This document shows, in pieces, positions 51,898 to 60,657 of a DNA stretch of 64,000 nucleotides. This DNA is from JAFMKE01 sp037624485. Its GTDB lineage: Bacteria; Bacteroidota; Bacteroidia; Chitinophagales; UBA8649. The position numbers and the translations under genes are program-made. Below the pieces are notes generated by a model. The model had not been told where the DNA came from. It saw nothing but the letters and a program-made list of their open reading frames with translations, and ran no database searches. Position 1 is the first letter of the stretch. Every line of letters begins with the position of its first letter. The stretch is taken from assembly GCA_037624485.1 (NCBI GenBank), contig JASJJC010000002.1:1-64000 (forward strand). The letters are read 5' to 3'.

Positions 51898-52803
51898 ATG
51901 GATGCAACACGCTTTTATGCGCACGGTAAACTTATGTTAACTGGTGAGTATGCTGTTTTGGATGGCGCCAAAGCTCTTGCCATACCAACACGTTTTGGCC
52001 AAAGACTAGAAATAAGCGATTCGGGCAAGACCAGTCATCAAATAGATTGGCAAAGTTACAATAGTGAAAATGAATTATGGCTGCAGGCAAAGTTGCCAAA
52101 TTCAGACATTGAAAGTCAAGAGATTGATCGACTGCAGCAAATATTGAGAGCTGTAGATGATTTAAATCCATCCGTTTTCTGCCAAAAGAATATTAGTTTT
52201 AAAACTTTTCTGGAATTCCCGCAAAACTGGGGGCTAGGTACGAGCAGCACATTAGTAAGTCTGCTTGCGCAATGGGCAAATATTGATCCTTATGAATTGC
52301 TTGACAAGACCTTCGGGGGGAGTGGCTACGATATTGCCTGTGCTACAGCAAATGAGCCAATTATCTATCAAAATTTGAATGATCAAATTCAAATAGAAAA
52401 CTGCAAGTTATCTGCCCAATGGACAGATCATACTTACTTTGTATACTTGAATCAAAAGAAAAATTCAAGAGAGGCAATAGCGCATTATCGATCTTTGTCA
52501 AATACAAAAGAAATTGTTGAAGCAATAAATGTCTTGACTATGGCTTTGGGAGATTCATCGGATGTGGATTCTTCCATTGATATTTTAGTTGAACATGAAG
52601 CCTTAATGAGCAATAAGCTCAATTTACCTAGTGTTAATGTTGACTTATTCGATAATTTTAAGGGAGCTTGTAAATCATTGGGTGCCTGGGGAGGCGATTA
52701 TGTAATGGTATTGAGTAAAGAAGAGCCTAAGTATATAAAGGATTATTTCACGAAGAAAGGTTTAGACACCATTTTTGCATTTGAAGAAATGATATGGAAG
52801 TAA
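51898..52803 (+). CDS. GHMP kinase of the GYDIA family
   Basis: The 301-residue kinase starts FYAHGKLMLTGEYAVLDGA, the usual sugar/mevalonate-binding motif of GHMP kinases. The ATP loop is GLGTSSTLVSLLAQW and the signature GGSGYDIACA names the family. A third motif near GAWGGDYVMVL contributes to the active site. By context it phosphorylates mevalonate or phosphomevalonate; which step cannot be decided. It lies three bases after HMG-CoA reductase and overlaps the decarboxylase gene by ten bases. Confidence 0.88.
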   Translation: MDATRFYAHGKLMLTGEYAVLDGAKALAIPTRFGQRLEISDSGKTSHQIDWQSYNSENELWLQAKLPNSDIESQEIDRLQQILRAVDDLNPSVFCQKNISFKTFLEFPQNWGLGTSSTLVSLLAQWANIDPYELLDKTFGGSGYDIACATANEPIIYQNLNDQIQIENCKLSAQWTDHTYFVYLNQKKNSREAIAHYRSLSNTKEIVEAINVLTMALGDSSDVDSSIDILVEHEALMSNKLNLPSVNVDLFDNFKGACKSLGAWGGDYVMVLSKEEPKYIKDYFTKKGLDTIFAFEEMIWK

Positions 52804-53873
52804 AGGAGAATTATCAAGCCATCGAATTGAGCTTGGCGATAAATGAGTTAACTGGTAAAACAGCTTGGAGAAGCCCTTCAAATATTGCTCTAGTCAAATA
52901 TTGGGGCAAGTATGGCCGGCAACTGCCAAGTAATCCATCAGTAAGTTTCACCTTGAAAAATGCGCATACGAATATGCGTATGAATTATCAGCAAGGAAAT
53001 GGGCAAGTGGTTTTATTCTTTGAAAAGGAGCGCAATACGGCTTTTGAGTCGCGCATTGCTAATTTTATCAAATCTATAGAAGATATCTATCCATTTTTAC
53101 AAGGATTAAATCTAGAAATTCATTCGGATAATTCATTCCCACACTCGGCTGGAATTGCTTCGTCTGCTTCAGCTATGTCTGCTTTAGCCTTGTGTTTATG
53201 TTCTATTGAACGTCAAGTTTTCGGCAGTTTGACCGATGAGGACGAATTCTTACAGAAAGCCTCTTATTTGTCTCGATTAGCAAGTGGTTCTGCTTGTCGA
53301 TCAGTTTATCCTAAGTTAGGGCAATGGGGAGATCATGAAAAGATTCAAGGCAGTACCAACTCTTTTGCCATTGATGTGAGTGATGCGGTAGATCCAATCT
53401 TTTACACCTTCAAAAATTCAATTTTAATTGCTTCAGCCAAGGAGAAGTCTGTAAGCAGTTCCGCAGGGCATCAGTTGATGGAAAACAACCCATACGCGGC
53501 TGTTCGCTTTAAGCAAGCCAAAGATAACTTAGCTAAGCTGATGAGCGCCATGAAAAAAGGTGATATAGATGTATTCATGCAAATAGTAGAGGAAGAAGCT
53601 TTAACACTTCACGCCCTGATGATGACCTCCACTCCAAGCTATGTTTTGATGAAGCCAAATAGTTTGGTTTTGATAGAAAAGATTAAAGCTTTTAGAGAAA
53701 AAACGGGATTACCTGTTTGCTTTACTTTAGATGCCGGTCCTAATTTACACGTCTTATACCCCGAATATATTGCTACTCAAGTACGAGTATTCATTAAGGA
53801 AGAATGTCAACTGTATTGCGAAAACGGTCTAATCATCGAAGATGAGGTTGGTGAAGGGGCGCACAAGCTTTAA
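52794..53873 (+). CDS. Diphosphomevalonate decarboxylase family protein
   Basis: The 359-residue GHMP-fold ATP-dependent decarboxylase yields isopentenyl (di)phosphate. Motifs are WRSPSNIALVKYWGKYG (about residues 21-37), PSNPSVSFTL, the phosphate loop PHSAGIASSASAMSALALCL, SRLASGSACRSVYP and TLDAGPNLHVLYP. The family includes diphosphomevalonate and mevalonate-3,5-bisphosphate decarboxylases. Here the mevalonate route is completed downstream of a single kinase. The start overlaps the kinase gene. A hairpin follows the stop. Confidence 0.9.
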   Translation: MEVKENYQAIELSLAINELTGKTAWRSPSNIALVKYWGKYGRQLPSNPSVSFTLKNAHTNMRMNYQQGNGQVVLFFEKERNTAFESRIANFIKSIEDIYPFLQGLNLEIHSDNSFPHSAGIASSASAMSALALCLCSIERQVFGSLTDEDEFLQKASYLSRLASGSACRSVYPKLGQWGDHEKIQGSTNSFAIDVSDAVDPIFYTFKNSILIASAKEKSVSSSAGHQLMENNPYAAVRFKQAKDNLAKLMSAMKKGDIDVFMQIVEEEALTLHALMMTSTPSYVLMKPNSLVLIEKIKAFREKTGLPVCFTLDAGPNLHVLYPEYIATQVRVFIKEECQLYCENGLIIEDEVGEGAHKL

Positions 53874-53883
53874 TTTCCAAAAG

Positions 53884-53925
53884 AAATAAAAAAGCGTTGA
53901 GCTGCAGTTTGCATCCCAACGCTTT
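53884..53925 (-). terminator. Terminator of the tRNA-Met gene
   Basis: Inverted repeat AAAGCGTTG (53891-53899) and CAACGCTTT (53917-53925). On the minus strand the stem is followed by a T-rich run, so it terminates the tRNA. On the plus strand the T run is weak but may also help end the mevalonate operon. Confidence 0.75.
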
Positions 53926-53934
53926 GTCTTGAAG

Positions 53935-54008
53935 TACCGAGAGGCGGAATTGAACCGCCGACCTCAGGGTTATGAATCCTGCGCTCTAACCACCTGAGCT
54001 ACCTCGGC
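53935..54008 (-). tRNA. tRNA-Met (CAT anticodon)
   Basis: The 74-base gene reads GCCGAGGTAGCTCAGGTGG at its 5' end on the minus strand. The acceptor stem GCCGAGG pairs with TCTCGGT (two G-U pairs), the anticodon loop is TTCATAA with CAT in the centre, and the T arm is GGCGG-TTCAATT-CCGCC. The 3' CCA is not encoded. With a CAT anticodon it is elongator Met; an initiator or Ile2 (lysidine) identity cannot be excluded from sequence alone. Confidence 0.88.
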
Positions 54009-54048
54009 ATGAGGTTGATGTTTTAATTCTTCTCAGAATATTTATTTT

Positions 54049-54122
54049 CTGGCTCTTGAATCAACGCCCGCCAATGGCGGATATGAATCCTGTGACCTAT
54101 TCACAAGAACTCTACCTCTGGC
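54049..54122 (-). pseudogene. Decayed tRNA-Met-like sequence
   Basis: Forty bases upstream of tRNA-Met (minus strand) is a 74-base segment with scattered similarity to it: GCCAGAGGTAGAG at the 5' end, CAGGATTCAT across the anticodon region and GTTGATTCAAG near the T arm. It cannot form the acceptor stem or a normal T arm. It instead holds a CCGCCATTGGCGG hairpin within an outer imperfect stem. It is most simply a relic of a duplicated tRNA gene. Together with the tRNA and its terminator it fills the 365-base gap between the decarboxylase gene and the next CDS. Confidence 0.4.
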
Positions 54123-54238
54123 TTAAAAGGATTGCAAAAGTAAAACATTAAATTCAATCATTCAAGAATTTATTTTACTAATTTCAAAGTAAATCTTCAA
54201 AGTATAAACAATCTCTTAACTAATATGTTTTCACTAGC

Positions 54239-54574
54239 ATGACGCCAAAAGTTTGCTCAAGGTGTAAAAATAAACTTTCCTGCTCCGCGCAGGATATTTC
54301 AGCTTGCAAATGCAATTCCATCAAGCTTTCTGAAAATACGAAAGAGTTTCTTCAAAAAACTAATTATGATTGTCTTTGTAATTCATGTCTGGATGATGTA
54401 AATAATAAAATAGCCTCTATTTCGGAGTTAGGAAGTTCTGAGCAGCTAAAAGAGAAACGAGACTTCTACTATGAAAATGGATTTGTTGTGTTCACTGAGC
54501 TATACCATATGGTAAAAGGAAAATGCTGCAGAAGTAATTGTAGGCACTGCGCTTACGGATTTAAACTGCTATGA
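54239..54574 (+). CDS. Cys-rich CWC domain fused to DUF5522 domain
   Basis: The 111-residue protein joins two small cysteine-rich units. The N-terminal part (CSRCKNKLSCSAQDISACKC ... YDCLCNSCL, residues 6-60) fits the Cys_rich_CWC family. The C-terminal part (FYYENGFVVFTELYHMVKG, KCCRSNCRHCAYGF) fits DUF5522. Together they carry 14 cysteines, suggesting two metal-binding sites (zinc or Fe-S). The function is unknown. It converges on waaA with a six-base gap. Upstream at 54227-54234 a TATGTTTT element is close to TAnnTTTG. Confidence 0.75.
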   Translation: MTPKVCSRCKNKLSCSAQDISACKCNSIKLSENTKEFLQKTNYDCLCNSCLDDVNNKIASISELGSSEQLKEKRDFYYENGFVVFTELYHMVKGKCCRSNCRHCAYGFKLL

Positions 54575-54580
54575 ATTCCT

Positions 54581-55804
54581 TCAGAAGATTTCATCTTTCT
54601 TCAATCTGTTAATGACATCTAGTGTCCCTCCTGCTCTTATATTTACATATTCAAAAGCTACATTACATGCGTTTTGATAAGAATTAGTATTCTCATAAGT
54701 CAATAAGGTTTTTTTGAAATCTTCAGCGTTATTGATACATATTGCAGCTCCTTTTTGAATCAATTCAACAGCTTCCTTAGATTTAGAATACCTCGGTCCA
54801 TAGATTAAGGCTTTACCATAAACGGCAGCTTCTAAAACATTATGCACACTAACTCCAAACCCTCCACCTATATAGCAAATATCGGCATACCTATACAATA
54901 AGGCTAATTTCCCAATACTATCCACAATCAATACATTATGATGGCCATCCATGATTGGATTAGAAAGTAAAATGGCAGTTGGGAAGAGTTTTAACAACTG
55001 CTTAACTCGTTGAGGATTTACTTCATGCGGAGCAATAATAAACCGATAACTAGGAAGACTATCCACTATCTGCTTAATAATCAATTCATCTTTTAGCCAA
55101 CTACTCCCAATAACTATAACCTTTCCTTTCTTTATAAAATTTTCAATAATGTCATCTGTAAAATTGAGTTGACTTATTTGCTTAACTGTGTCAAAGCGAG
55201 TATCCAATGCAACAGAGGCTCTATGGAAATCATTTTTTTTCAATAGTTGAAGTGAGTTTTCCCCTTGAACAAACAAATGGTTGAAGCTTGATAACATGGA
55301 TCTATGTAAGATGCCATAGGGCTTAAAAAAGATCTGATTTTTTCTAAAAATTCCTGCAACAAGGAAGTGAGGAATGTCTTGATTCTTTAATTCGTGTAAA
55401 TAAAAAAACCAAAATTCGTATTTGATGAAAAAGGCTGCCTTGGGATTTATTTTATCTATAAATGCTTGTGCATTACTCGGACTGTCTTTTGGTAAGTAGT
55501 ATACTGCTTTAGCTAAAGGATAATTGTTTTTATATGTATACCCTGAAGGTGAAAAAAAAGTAAGAATAATGGGCGCATCGTGGTTGTCATAAAACCATTT
55601 CATCAATGGTTTGGCTTGCTCAAACTCACCAAGAGAAGCACAGTGAAACCAAATCGTGGGAGTGATTTGTCTTTCAACTTGTTGATTGATTCGTCCTTTG
55701 CTAAACTGATAAGCTTTTTCATTAAATAAACTGAAAAGACCAATGAAAAAATGGTAGAAATGCACCACCAGTCTATATACTATTTTAGAAATAAACAAGC
55801 CCAT
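54581..55804 (-). CDS. waaA: 3-deoxy-D-manno-octulosonic acid (Kdo) transferase
   Basis: The 407-residue GT30 enzyme (also called KdtA) attaches Kdo to lipid IVA at the inner membrane, where an N-terminal hydrophobic helix anchors it. Visible motifs are WFHCASLGEFEQAKPLMKWF near residue 55, LTFFSPSGYTYKN, FIKYEFWFFYLHEL, the GT-B donor-site residues IAPHEVNPQRVKQL and DICYIGGGFGVSVHNVLEAA. Length matches the family. It lies two bases after an outer-membrane protein gene and completes lipid A core assembly begun by LpxB elsewhere in the window. Confidence 0.93.
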   Translation of the reverse strand: MGLFISKIVYRLVVHFYHFFIGLFSLFNEKAYQFSKGRINQQVERQITPTIWFHCASLGEFEQAKPLMKWFYDNHDAPIILTFFSPSGYTYKNNYPLAKAVYYLPKDSPSNAQAFIDKINPKAAFFIKYEFWFFYLHELKNQDIPHFLVAGIFRKNQIFFKPYGILHRSMLSSFNHLFVQGENSLQLLKKNDFHRASVALDTRFDTVKQISQLNFTDDIIENFIKKGKVIVIGSSWLKDELIIKQIVDSLPSYRFIIAPHEVNPQRVKQLLKLFPTAILLSNPIMDGHHNVLIVDSIGKLALLYRYADICYIGGGFGVSVHNVLEAAVYGKALIYGPRYSKSKEAVELIQKGAAICINNAEDFKKTLLTYENTNSYQNACNVAFEYVNIRAGGTLDVINRLKKDEIF

Positions 55805-55806
55805 GT

Positions 55807-56568
55807 TTAATAGGTGTAGTATTGATTGCTAGAACTTTGACCGAGGTAAACTGGAATCATCCAGGAAATTTTCACTCCATACATAAGGTCAACTCTAGAT
55901 TCTTTCAATGCACGCTGAAGATGGAAGTCAAAAGGTCTTCGATTGGCAGTGAAACCTTCAGTTAACTCAAAGCCAATACTTAGATTTACAAATTTGCCTT
56001 TTTCTAGGCGTATTAATCCGATGTATTGACTTAGTAATAAGCCGCTAGATAATCTGTCATATCCCTTTGCATAATCGCCACTGAGTTGTGGCGTAATCCT
56101 TTTATTAACATCGATAAGAATTTTATGTTGTATGTATCCAATACCTAATTTCAGCAAGAGTCCGTTACTAGGTTTTTCAGGCGAGAAAAAAAATGATTTT
56201 CCTACATTAACTTTCATAACAGCTCCTCTTAAATTCAAATCAACATTGTCTAAAGAACCTTCTTCTGTTATAACTAGGCCATTAAGCGTAAGCGCTTCTT
56301 CAATGTGATCGGTTTCCTTAACCTTGGTTCCAAAGAGGAAGCCACCTTCGCTACCTACGGACCAATTTTTGGCAAACTTATATTCAATTGCAAGACCAAA
56401 TTGATACGCCAATCCAAATCTTTCTGCCAAATCAACTCCTGGTATTTGAAATGAAATTATAGGAGAAAGTAATAATGTTTTTTCATAATCAACTACATCA
56501 TCTTCAACTTGAGCAAAGAGCACTACAGAGAACATAAGGCATGTAAAAGCTAAAAGGATTTTTCTCAT
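55807..56568 (-). CDS. Predicted outer-membrane beta-barrel protein
   Basis: The 253-residue protein starts at the ATG at 56568; the codon before it is TTG and is not needed. It has a signal peptide (MRKILLAFTCLMFSVVLFAQ), then amphipathic strands such as YQFGLAIEYKFAKNWSVGSE, LLLKLGIGYIQHKILID and FVNLSIGFELTEG, as in small Bacteroidota outer-membrane barrels. The function is unknown. It is co-transcribed with waaA. The minus-strand TAAATTTG at 56580-56573, four bases before the ATG, is the likely promoter. Confidence 0.7.
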   Translation of the reverse strand: MRKILLAFTCLMFSVVLFAQVEDDVVDYEKTLLLSPIISFQIPGVDLAERFGLAYQFGLAIEYKFAKNWSVGSEGGFLFGTKVKETDHIEEALTLNGLVITEEGSLDNVDLNLRGAVMKVNVGKSFFFSPEKPSNGLLLKLGIGYIQHKILIDVNKRITPQLSGDYAKGYDRLSSGLLLSQYIGLIRLEKGKFVNLSIGFELTEGFTANRRPFDFHLQRALKESRVDLMYGVKISWMIPVYLGQSSSNQYYTY

Positions 56569-56572
56569 CAAT

Positions 56573-56580
56573 CAAATTTA
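56573..56580 (-). promoter_or_regulatory. Candidate promoter of the barrel-waaA operon
   Basis: The minus strand reads TAAATTTG, an exact TAnnTTTG match ending four bases before the ATG at 56568. A second exact TAAATTTG occurs further upstream in the same intergenic region. The four-base spacing repeats that of surE and the DUF368 gene. Confidence 0.45.
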
Positions 56581-56669
56581 CTGATTTTCATTTCTTATAC
56601 TTGAATTATTCCATATTTTAACAAATTTAACTCGTTTAAATAATATCTTTACAAGTAAACAATGAAGCA

Positions 56670-57791
56670 ATGAGACCGATTCAAATGGTGGATTTAAAAA
56701 CTCAGCATAGTCATTTACAGCCTGAGTTAAACAATAAAATCTTGGAAGTCGTAGAGAGCGCAGCTTATATAAAGGGTGCGGAAGTTCAAAAGTTTGAAAG
56801 AGAGCTTGAACAATACTTAAATGTAAAGCATGTCATTGCTTGTGCTAACGGTACAGATGCATTGCAATTAGCCATGATGTCCATGGGGCTCAAGCCAGGA
56901 GATGAGGTTATTACTACAAATTTTACTTATGTAGCAACTGCTGAAATTATTGCTTTGCTGCAATTGAAGCCTGTTTTGGTAGATGTCCATCCCGATACTT
57001 TTAATATTCTTATTGATGAGCTTGAAGCGGCTATTACTGCAAAAACAAAAGCGATTGTCCCCGTTCATTTGTTTGGACAATGTAGCCAAATGGAAGAGCT
57101 TCTTCAATTCGCTAAAAAACATAAACTTTATGTAGTAGAGGATACAGCCCAAGCGATTGGCGCAGATTATACTTTTAGGGATGGTCGAAGGGCAAAAGCA
57201 GGCACAATTGGTGATATTGGAACTACCTCATTCTTTCCCTCAAAAAACTTGGGATGTATGGGCGATGGTGGAGCGATTTTCACGAATAATGATGATTTAG
57301 CTAAACAACTAAGAATCATTGCCAATCACGGGCAATCTAAGCAATATTATCATGATTTTGTTGGTATCAATTCTCGATTAGATAGTATTCAAGCAGCTGT
57401 TTTAAGGATTAAATTAAGGCATTTGGAGGAGTATTGTCATGCACGTAATGAGGCAGCCAATCGCTATGATCAGCTATTGGCGGGAGTTAATGAGATTATC
57501 GTTCCGGCACGTGTAAAAAATTCTACACATGTATTTCATCAATATGTACTTAAAACTAGGGGTGTTAATCGGGACGATTTAAAAAACTATCTCAATGAAT
57601 GTGGGATTCCTTGTAATATTTATTACCCAGTCCCCTTAAATGAGCAATTACCTTATAAAGATGATTCTCGAAAGTTTGCCAATACTGATTATCTTTGTCA
57701 ATCGGTTCTCGCACTTCCTATGCATACAGAATTAGGCGAAGACCAACAAGCATATATAATTAATAAATTAAAAGAATTTATAGCGTTATGA
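56670..57791 (+). CDS. DegT/DnrJ/EryC1/StrS aminotransferase (WbpE-like)
   Basis: The 373-residue PLP-dependent sugar aminotransferase has ANGTDALQLAMMSMGLKPG near residue 60, DTAQAIGADY with the PLP-contacting Asp, the Schiff-base Lys192 in FFPSKNLGCMGDGGA, and HVFHQYVLK, IPCNIYYPVPL near the C terminus. The SFFPSKNLG form resembles WbpE-type enzymes that transaminate 3-keto-GlcNAcA. It is the first gene of the nucleotide-sugar cluster; its upstream TATCTTTA is a near-consensus -7 element. Overlap of four bases with the next gene indicates coupling. Confidence 0.9.
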   Translation: MRPIQMVDLKTQHSHLQPELNNKILEVVESAAYIKGAEVQKFERELEQYLNVKHVIACANGTDALQLAMMSMGLKPGDEVITTNFTYVATAEIIALLQLKPVLVDVHPDTFNILIDELEAAITAKTKAIVPVHLFGQCSQMEELLQFAKKHKLYVVEDTAQAIGADYTFRDGRRAKAGTIGDIGTTSFFPSKNLGCMGDGGAIFTNNDDLAKQLRIIANHGQSKQYYHDFVGINSRLDSIQAAVLRIKLRHLEEYCHARNEAANRYDQLLAGVNEIIVPARVKNSTHVFHQYVLKTRGVNRDDLKNYLNECGIPCNIYYPVPLNEQLPYKDDSRKFANTDYLCQSVLALPMHTELGEDQQAYIINKLKEFIAL

Positions 57792-59089
57792 AAATTAGTG
57801 TGATTGGAACAGGTTATGTAGGGCTCGTTTCGGGTACCTGTTTTGCTGAGACAGGAAATTCAGTTATCTGTGTAGATATCGATAAAAATAAAGTGGAGCG
57901 ACTTAATAGGAAAGAATGTACTATTTATGAGCCAGGACTCGAGCTTCTATTGGAACGCAATGTAAATCAAGGTCGTCTAAGTTTTACAACCGATCTGGAA
58001 TATGCCATTGATAATACCGATATTGTTTTCTTAGCATTACCGACACCTCCGGGTGGGGATGGAGCTGCAGATTTATCTTATGTGCTAGGTATGGCAGAAA
58101 AGTTAGGTACAATTATTAAGGAGTATAAAGTTATCGTGGATAAGAGCACGGTGCCTGTAGGAACTGCAGACTTGGTTTATGCAGCGATTTCGAAAAATGC
58201 TACTGTTGATTTCGATGTAGTTTCAAATCCAGAGTTTTTAAGAGAGGGAGTTGCTGTCGATGACTTTATGAAACCTGACCGAGTGGTTATTGGAACTTCC
58301 TCTGAAAAGGCGAAGAAAATAATGGAACGACTTTATAAGCCTTATGTGATGTCAGGTAATCCTTTGGTCTTTATGGACGAGCGATCTGCTGAGTTAACCA
58401 AATATGCTGCTAATTCATTTTTAGCAACGAAAATTTCGTTCATGAACGAAATAGCAAATCTGTGCGAAAGAACAGGTGCTAATGTTGACATGATAAGAAA
58501 AGGTATGGGCTCAGATGAAAGAATTGGTAAAAGATTCTTGTTTGCGGGCATTGGTTATGGGGGAAGTTGCTTCCCTAAAGACGTGCAAGCTTTAGAAAGA
58601 ACTGCAAAAGACTATGACTATGACTTTAAGATTTTAAATGCGGTTATGGATGTTAATGCCAACCAAAAGCAATTGTTTTTCAATCGAGTTAAAGCGGCTT
58701 ATCAAGGAGAAATTAAGGGTAAAAAAGCAGCAATTTGGGGGCTGGCATTTAAACCAAATACTGATGATGTCAGAGAAGCTCCAGCCTTAGAAATAATCAC
58801 CAATTTGTTGGCGGAAGGTTGCGAAGTTGCGGCTTATGACCCAGAGGCAATGGGCAATGTAGAAGCAGTTTTTGGTGATAAAGTTACTTTTTGTAAATCG
58901 ATGTACAAGGCAACAGAAAATGCTGATTTTTTGATTATAGCTACAGAGTGGTCAGTGTTTCGAACACCTGATTTTGAAAAGCTTGCCAAAAATTTAAAAG
59001 ACAAGACTATCTTTGATGGTAGAAATATCTATGAAAAAGATCAAGTGAAAGAATTAGGATTTAGTTATTTTAGTATTGGACGACCATAG
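57788..59089 (+). CDS. UDP-glucose 6-dehydrogenase
   Basis: The 433-residue NAD-dependent four-electron dehydrogenase makes UDP-glucuronate. The NAD loop is VIGTGYVGLVSGTCFAETG, the substrate-binding lid has YEPGLELLLERN and FLALPTPPG, and the thiohemiacetal-forming Cys261 sits in GYGGSCFPKDVQAL. FLREGVAVDDFMKPDR is typical of Ugd rather than UDP-ManNAc dehydrogenases. The next gene decarboxylates UDP-glucuronate, which supports the assignment. Confidence 0.92.
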   Translation: MKISVIGTGYVGLVSGTCFAETGNSVICVDIDKNKVERLNRKECTIYEPGLELLLERNVNQGRLSFTTDLEYAIDNTDIVFLALPTPPGGDGAADLSYVLGMAEKLGTIIKEYKVIVDKSTVPVGTADLVYAAISKNATVDFDVVSNPEFLREGVAVDDFMKPDRVVIGTSSEKAKKIMERLYKPYVMSGNPLVFMDERSAELTKYAANSFLATKISFMNEIANLCERTGANVDMIRKGMGSDERIGKRFLFAGIGYGGSCFPKDVQALERTAKDYDYDFKILNAVMDVNANQKQLFFNRVKAAYQGEIKGKKAAIWGLAFKPNTDDVREAPALEIITNLLAEGCEVAAYDPEAMGNVEAVFGDKVTFCKSMYKATENADFLIIATEWSVFRTPDFEKLAKNLKDKTIFDGRNIYEKDQVKELGFSYFSIGRP

Positions 59090-59092
59090 CGT

Positions 59093-60076
59093 ATGAAAAA
59101 AATATTAGTTACAGGAGCAGCCGGGTTTTTGGGATCACATTTGTGTGATCGATTTATCAAAGAAGGTTATTATGTAATTGGTATGGATAATTTGATTACC
59201 GGAAGAATGGAAAATATTCAACACCTTTTCAAATTGCCAAATTTTGAGTTTTATCACCATGATGTAACTAATTTTATACATATTCCCGGTGATTTAGATT
59301 ATGTTTTACATTTTGCATCTCCAGCAAGTCCCATAGATTATTTAAAAATACCCATTCAAACATTAAAAGTGAGTTCATTAGGAACGCATAATTGTCTGGG
59401 TTTAGCAAAAGCAAAAAATGCCAGAATTCTAGTGGCTTCTACTTCTGAGATTTATGGAAATCCTCAGGTGCATCCTCAAAACGAAGAGTATTGGGGCAAT
59501 GTAAATCCGATTGGTCCAAGAGGGGTTTATGATGAAGCGAAAAGATTTCAAGAAGCCTTAACAATGGCTTATCATACCTATCATAAGGTGGAAACTAGGA
59601 TAGTTCGAATTTTTAATACCTATGGCCCAAGAATGAGGTTGAATGATGGCCGTGCTTTGCCGGCATTTATTGGGCAAGCTTTGCGTGGAGAAGATATAAC
59701 GGTCTTTGGTGATGGCTCACAAACAAGGTCTTTTTGCTATGTGGACGATCTCGTTGAAGGAATTTATCGTTTATTAATGAGTGATCATGCACAACCTATA
59801 AACATCGGTAATCCGGATGAAATTAGTATCAAAGAATTTGCTGAAGAGATTATACAGCTTACAAATACAAAACAGCAAGTCGTTTTGAGAGAATTACCTA
59901 TTGATGATCCAAAACAAAGGCAACCGGATATAAGTCGGGCTAAAGAAATTTTAAATTGGAGCCCAAAGGTTTCTAGAAGGGAAGGATTAGCGCGGACATA
60001 TGAGTATTTTAAGCAACTGAGTCAAGAGGAATTGCACAAGAAAGATCATAATGATTTTAGTAATTATAAACGGTAA
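59093..60076 (+). CDS. UDP-glucuronate decarboxylase (UDP-xylose synthase)
   Basis: The 327-residue extended SDR has the NAD loop TGAAGFLGSHLCDRF, the HFASPASPIDYLKIPI motif of UXS proteins, and the catalytic Thr117/Glu119 with Tyr146/Lys150 (STSEIYGNP, YDEAK). IFNTYGPRMRLNDGRALPAF is also typical. It converts the UDP-glucuronate made by the previous gene product to UDP-xylose. The short C-terminal tail (KKDHNDFSNYKR) is unusual but minor. Confidence 0.9.
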   Translation: MKKILVTGAAGFLGSHLCDRFIKEGYYVIGMDNLITGRMENIQHLFKLPNFEFYHHDVTNFIHIPGDLDYVLHFASPASPIDYLKIPIQTLKVSSLGTHNCLGLAKAKNARILVASTSEIYGNPQVHPQNEEYWGNVNPIGPRGVYDEAKRFQEALTMAYHTYHKVETRIVRIFNTYGPRMRLNDGRALPAFIGQALRGEDITVFGDGSQTRSFCYVDDLVEGIYRLLMSDHAQPINIGNPDEISIKEFAEEIIQLTNTKQQVVLRELPIDDPKQRQPDISRAKEILNWSPKVSRREGLARTYEYFKQLSQEELHKKDHNDFSNYKR

Positions 60077-60081
60077 AAATT

Positions 60082-60654
60082 ATGAACACTTATTACGCAC
60101 ACCCAACTGCAGTAATCGATGAAGGCTGCGAAATAGGACATGGAACAAAAATTTGGCATTTTACGCATGTAATGCCTAATGCTAAGCTAGGTAAAAACTG
60201 TAATTTAGGCCAAAATGTAGTCGTTTCTCCTGAGGTTGTCTTAGGGGATAATGTTAAAGTTCAAAATAATGTTTCCATCTACACTGGAGTTATCTGCGAA
60301 GATGATGTATTTTTGGGTCCTTCTATGGTTTTCACTAATGTTATGAATCCTAGAAGTGCGGTGGATAGAAAAAATCAATTCATGCGGACAAACGTAGGGA
60401 GGGGAGCTAGTATTGGTGCGAATGCAACAATTATTTGCGGGAATGATATCGGTGAATTCGCTTTTATCGGTGCCGGAACAGTAATTGTTGAAGATGTGCC
60501 ATCCTACTCGTTATGGGTAGGAAATCCGGGTAAAATGATAGGTTGGATGAGTGAGTTTGGTCACCGGCTAGAATTTAATGAGGCAGGTATCGCTGCTTGC
60601 CCTGAAAGCGGCGAAGAATATAAATTAGAATTAGATAGGGTTTTAAAGTTATAG
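60082..60654 (+). CDS. Left-handed beta-helix acyltransferase (WbpD-like)
   Basis: The 190-residue hexapeptide-repeat protein is rich in [I/V]GxxxxI turns (IGHGTKIWHFTHV, LGDNVKVQNNVSIY, IGANATIICGNDIG, IGAGTVIVEDVP) and is therefore a trimeric left-handed helix. CEDDVFLGPSMVFTNVMNPRS with its basic neighbours resembles WbpD, which acetylates the 3-amino group of UDP-GlcNAc3NA. The position after a WbpE-like aminotransferase supports this reaction. The intermediate oxidase (WbpB type) is not in the window. Confidence 0.8.
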   Translation: MNTYYAHPTAVIDEGCEIGHGTKIWHFTHVMPNAKLGKNCNLGQNVVVSPEVVLGDNVKVQNNVSIYTGVICEDDVFLGPSMVFTNVMNPRSAVDRKNQFMRTNVGRGASIGANATIICGNDIGEFAFIGAGTVIVEDVPSYSLWVGNPGKMIGWMSEFGHRLEFNEAGIAACPESGEEYKLELDRVLKL

Positions 60655-60657
60655 ATT

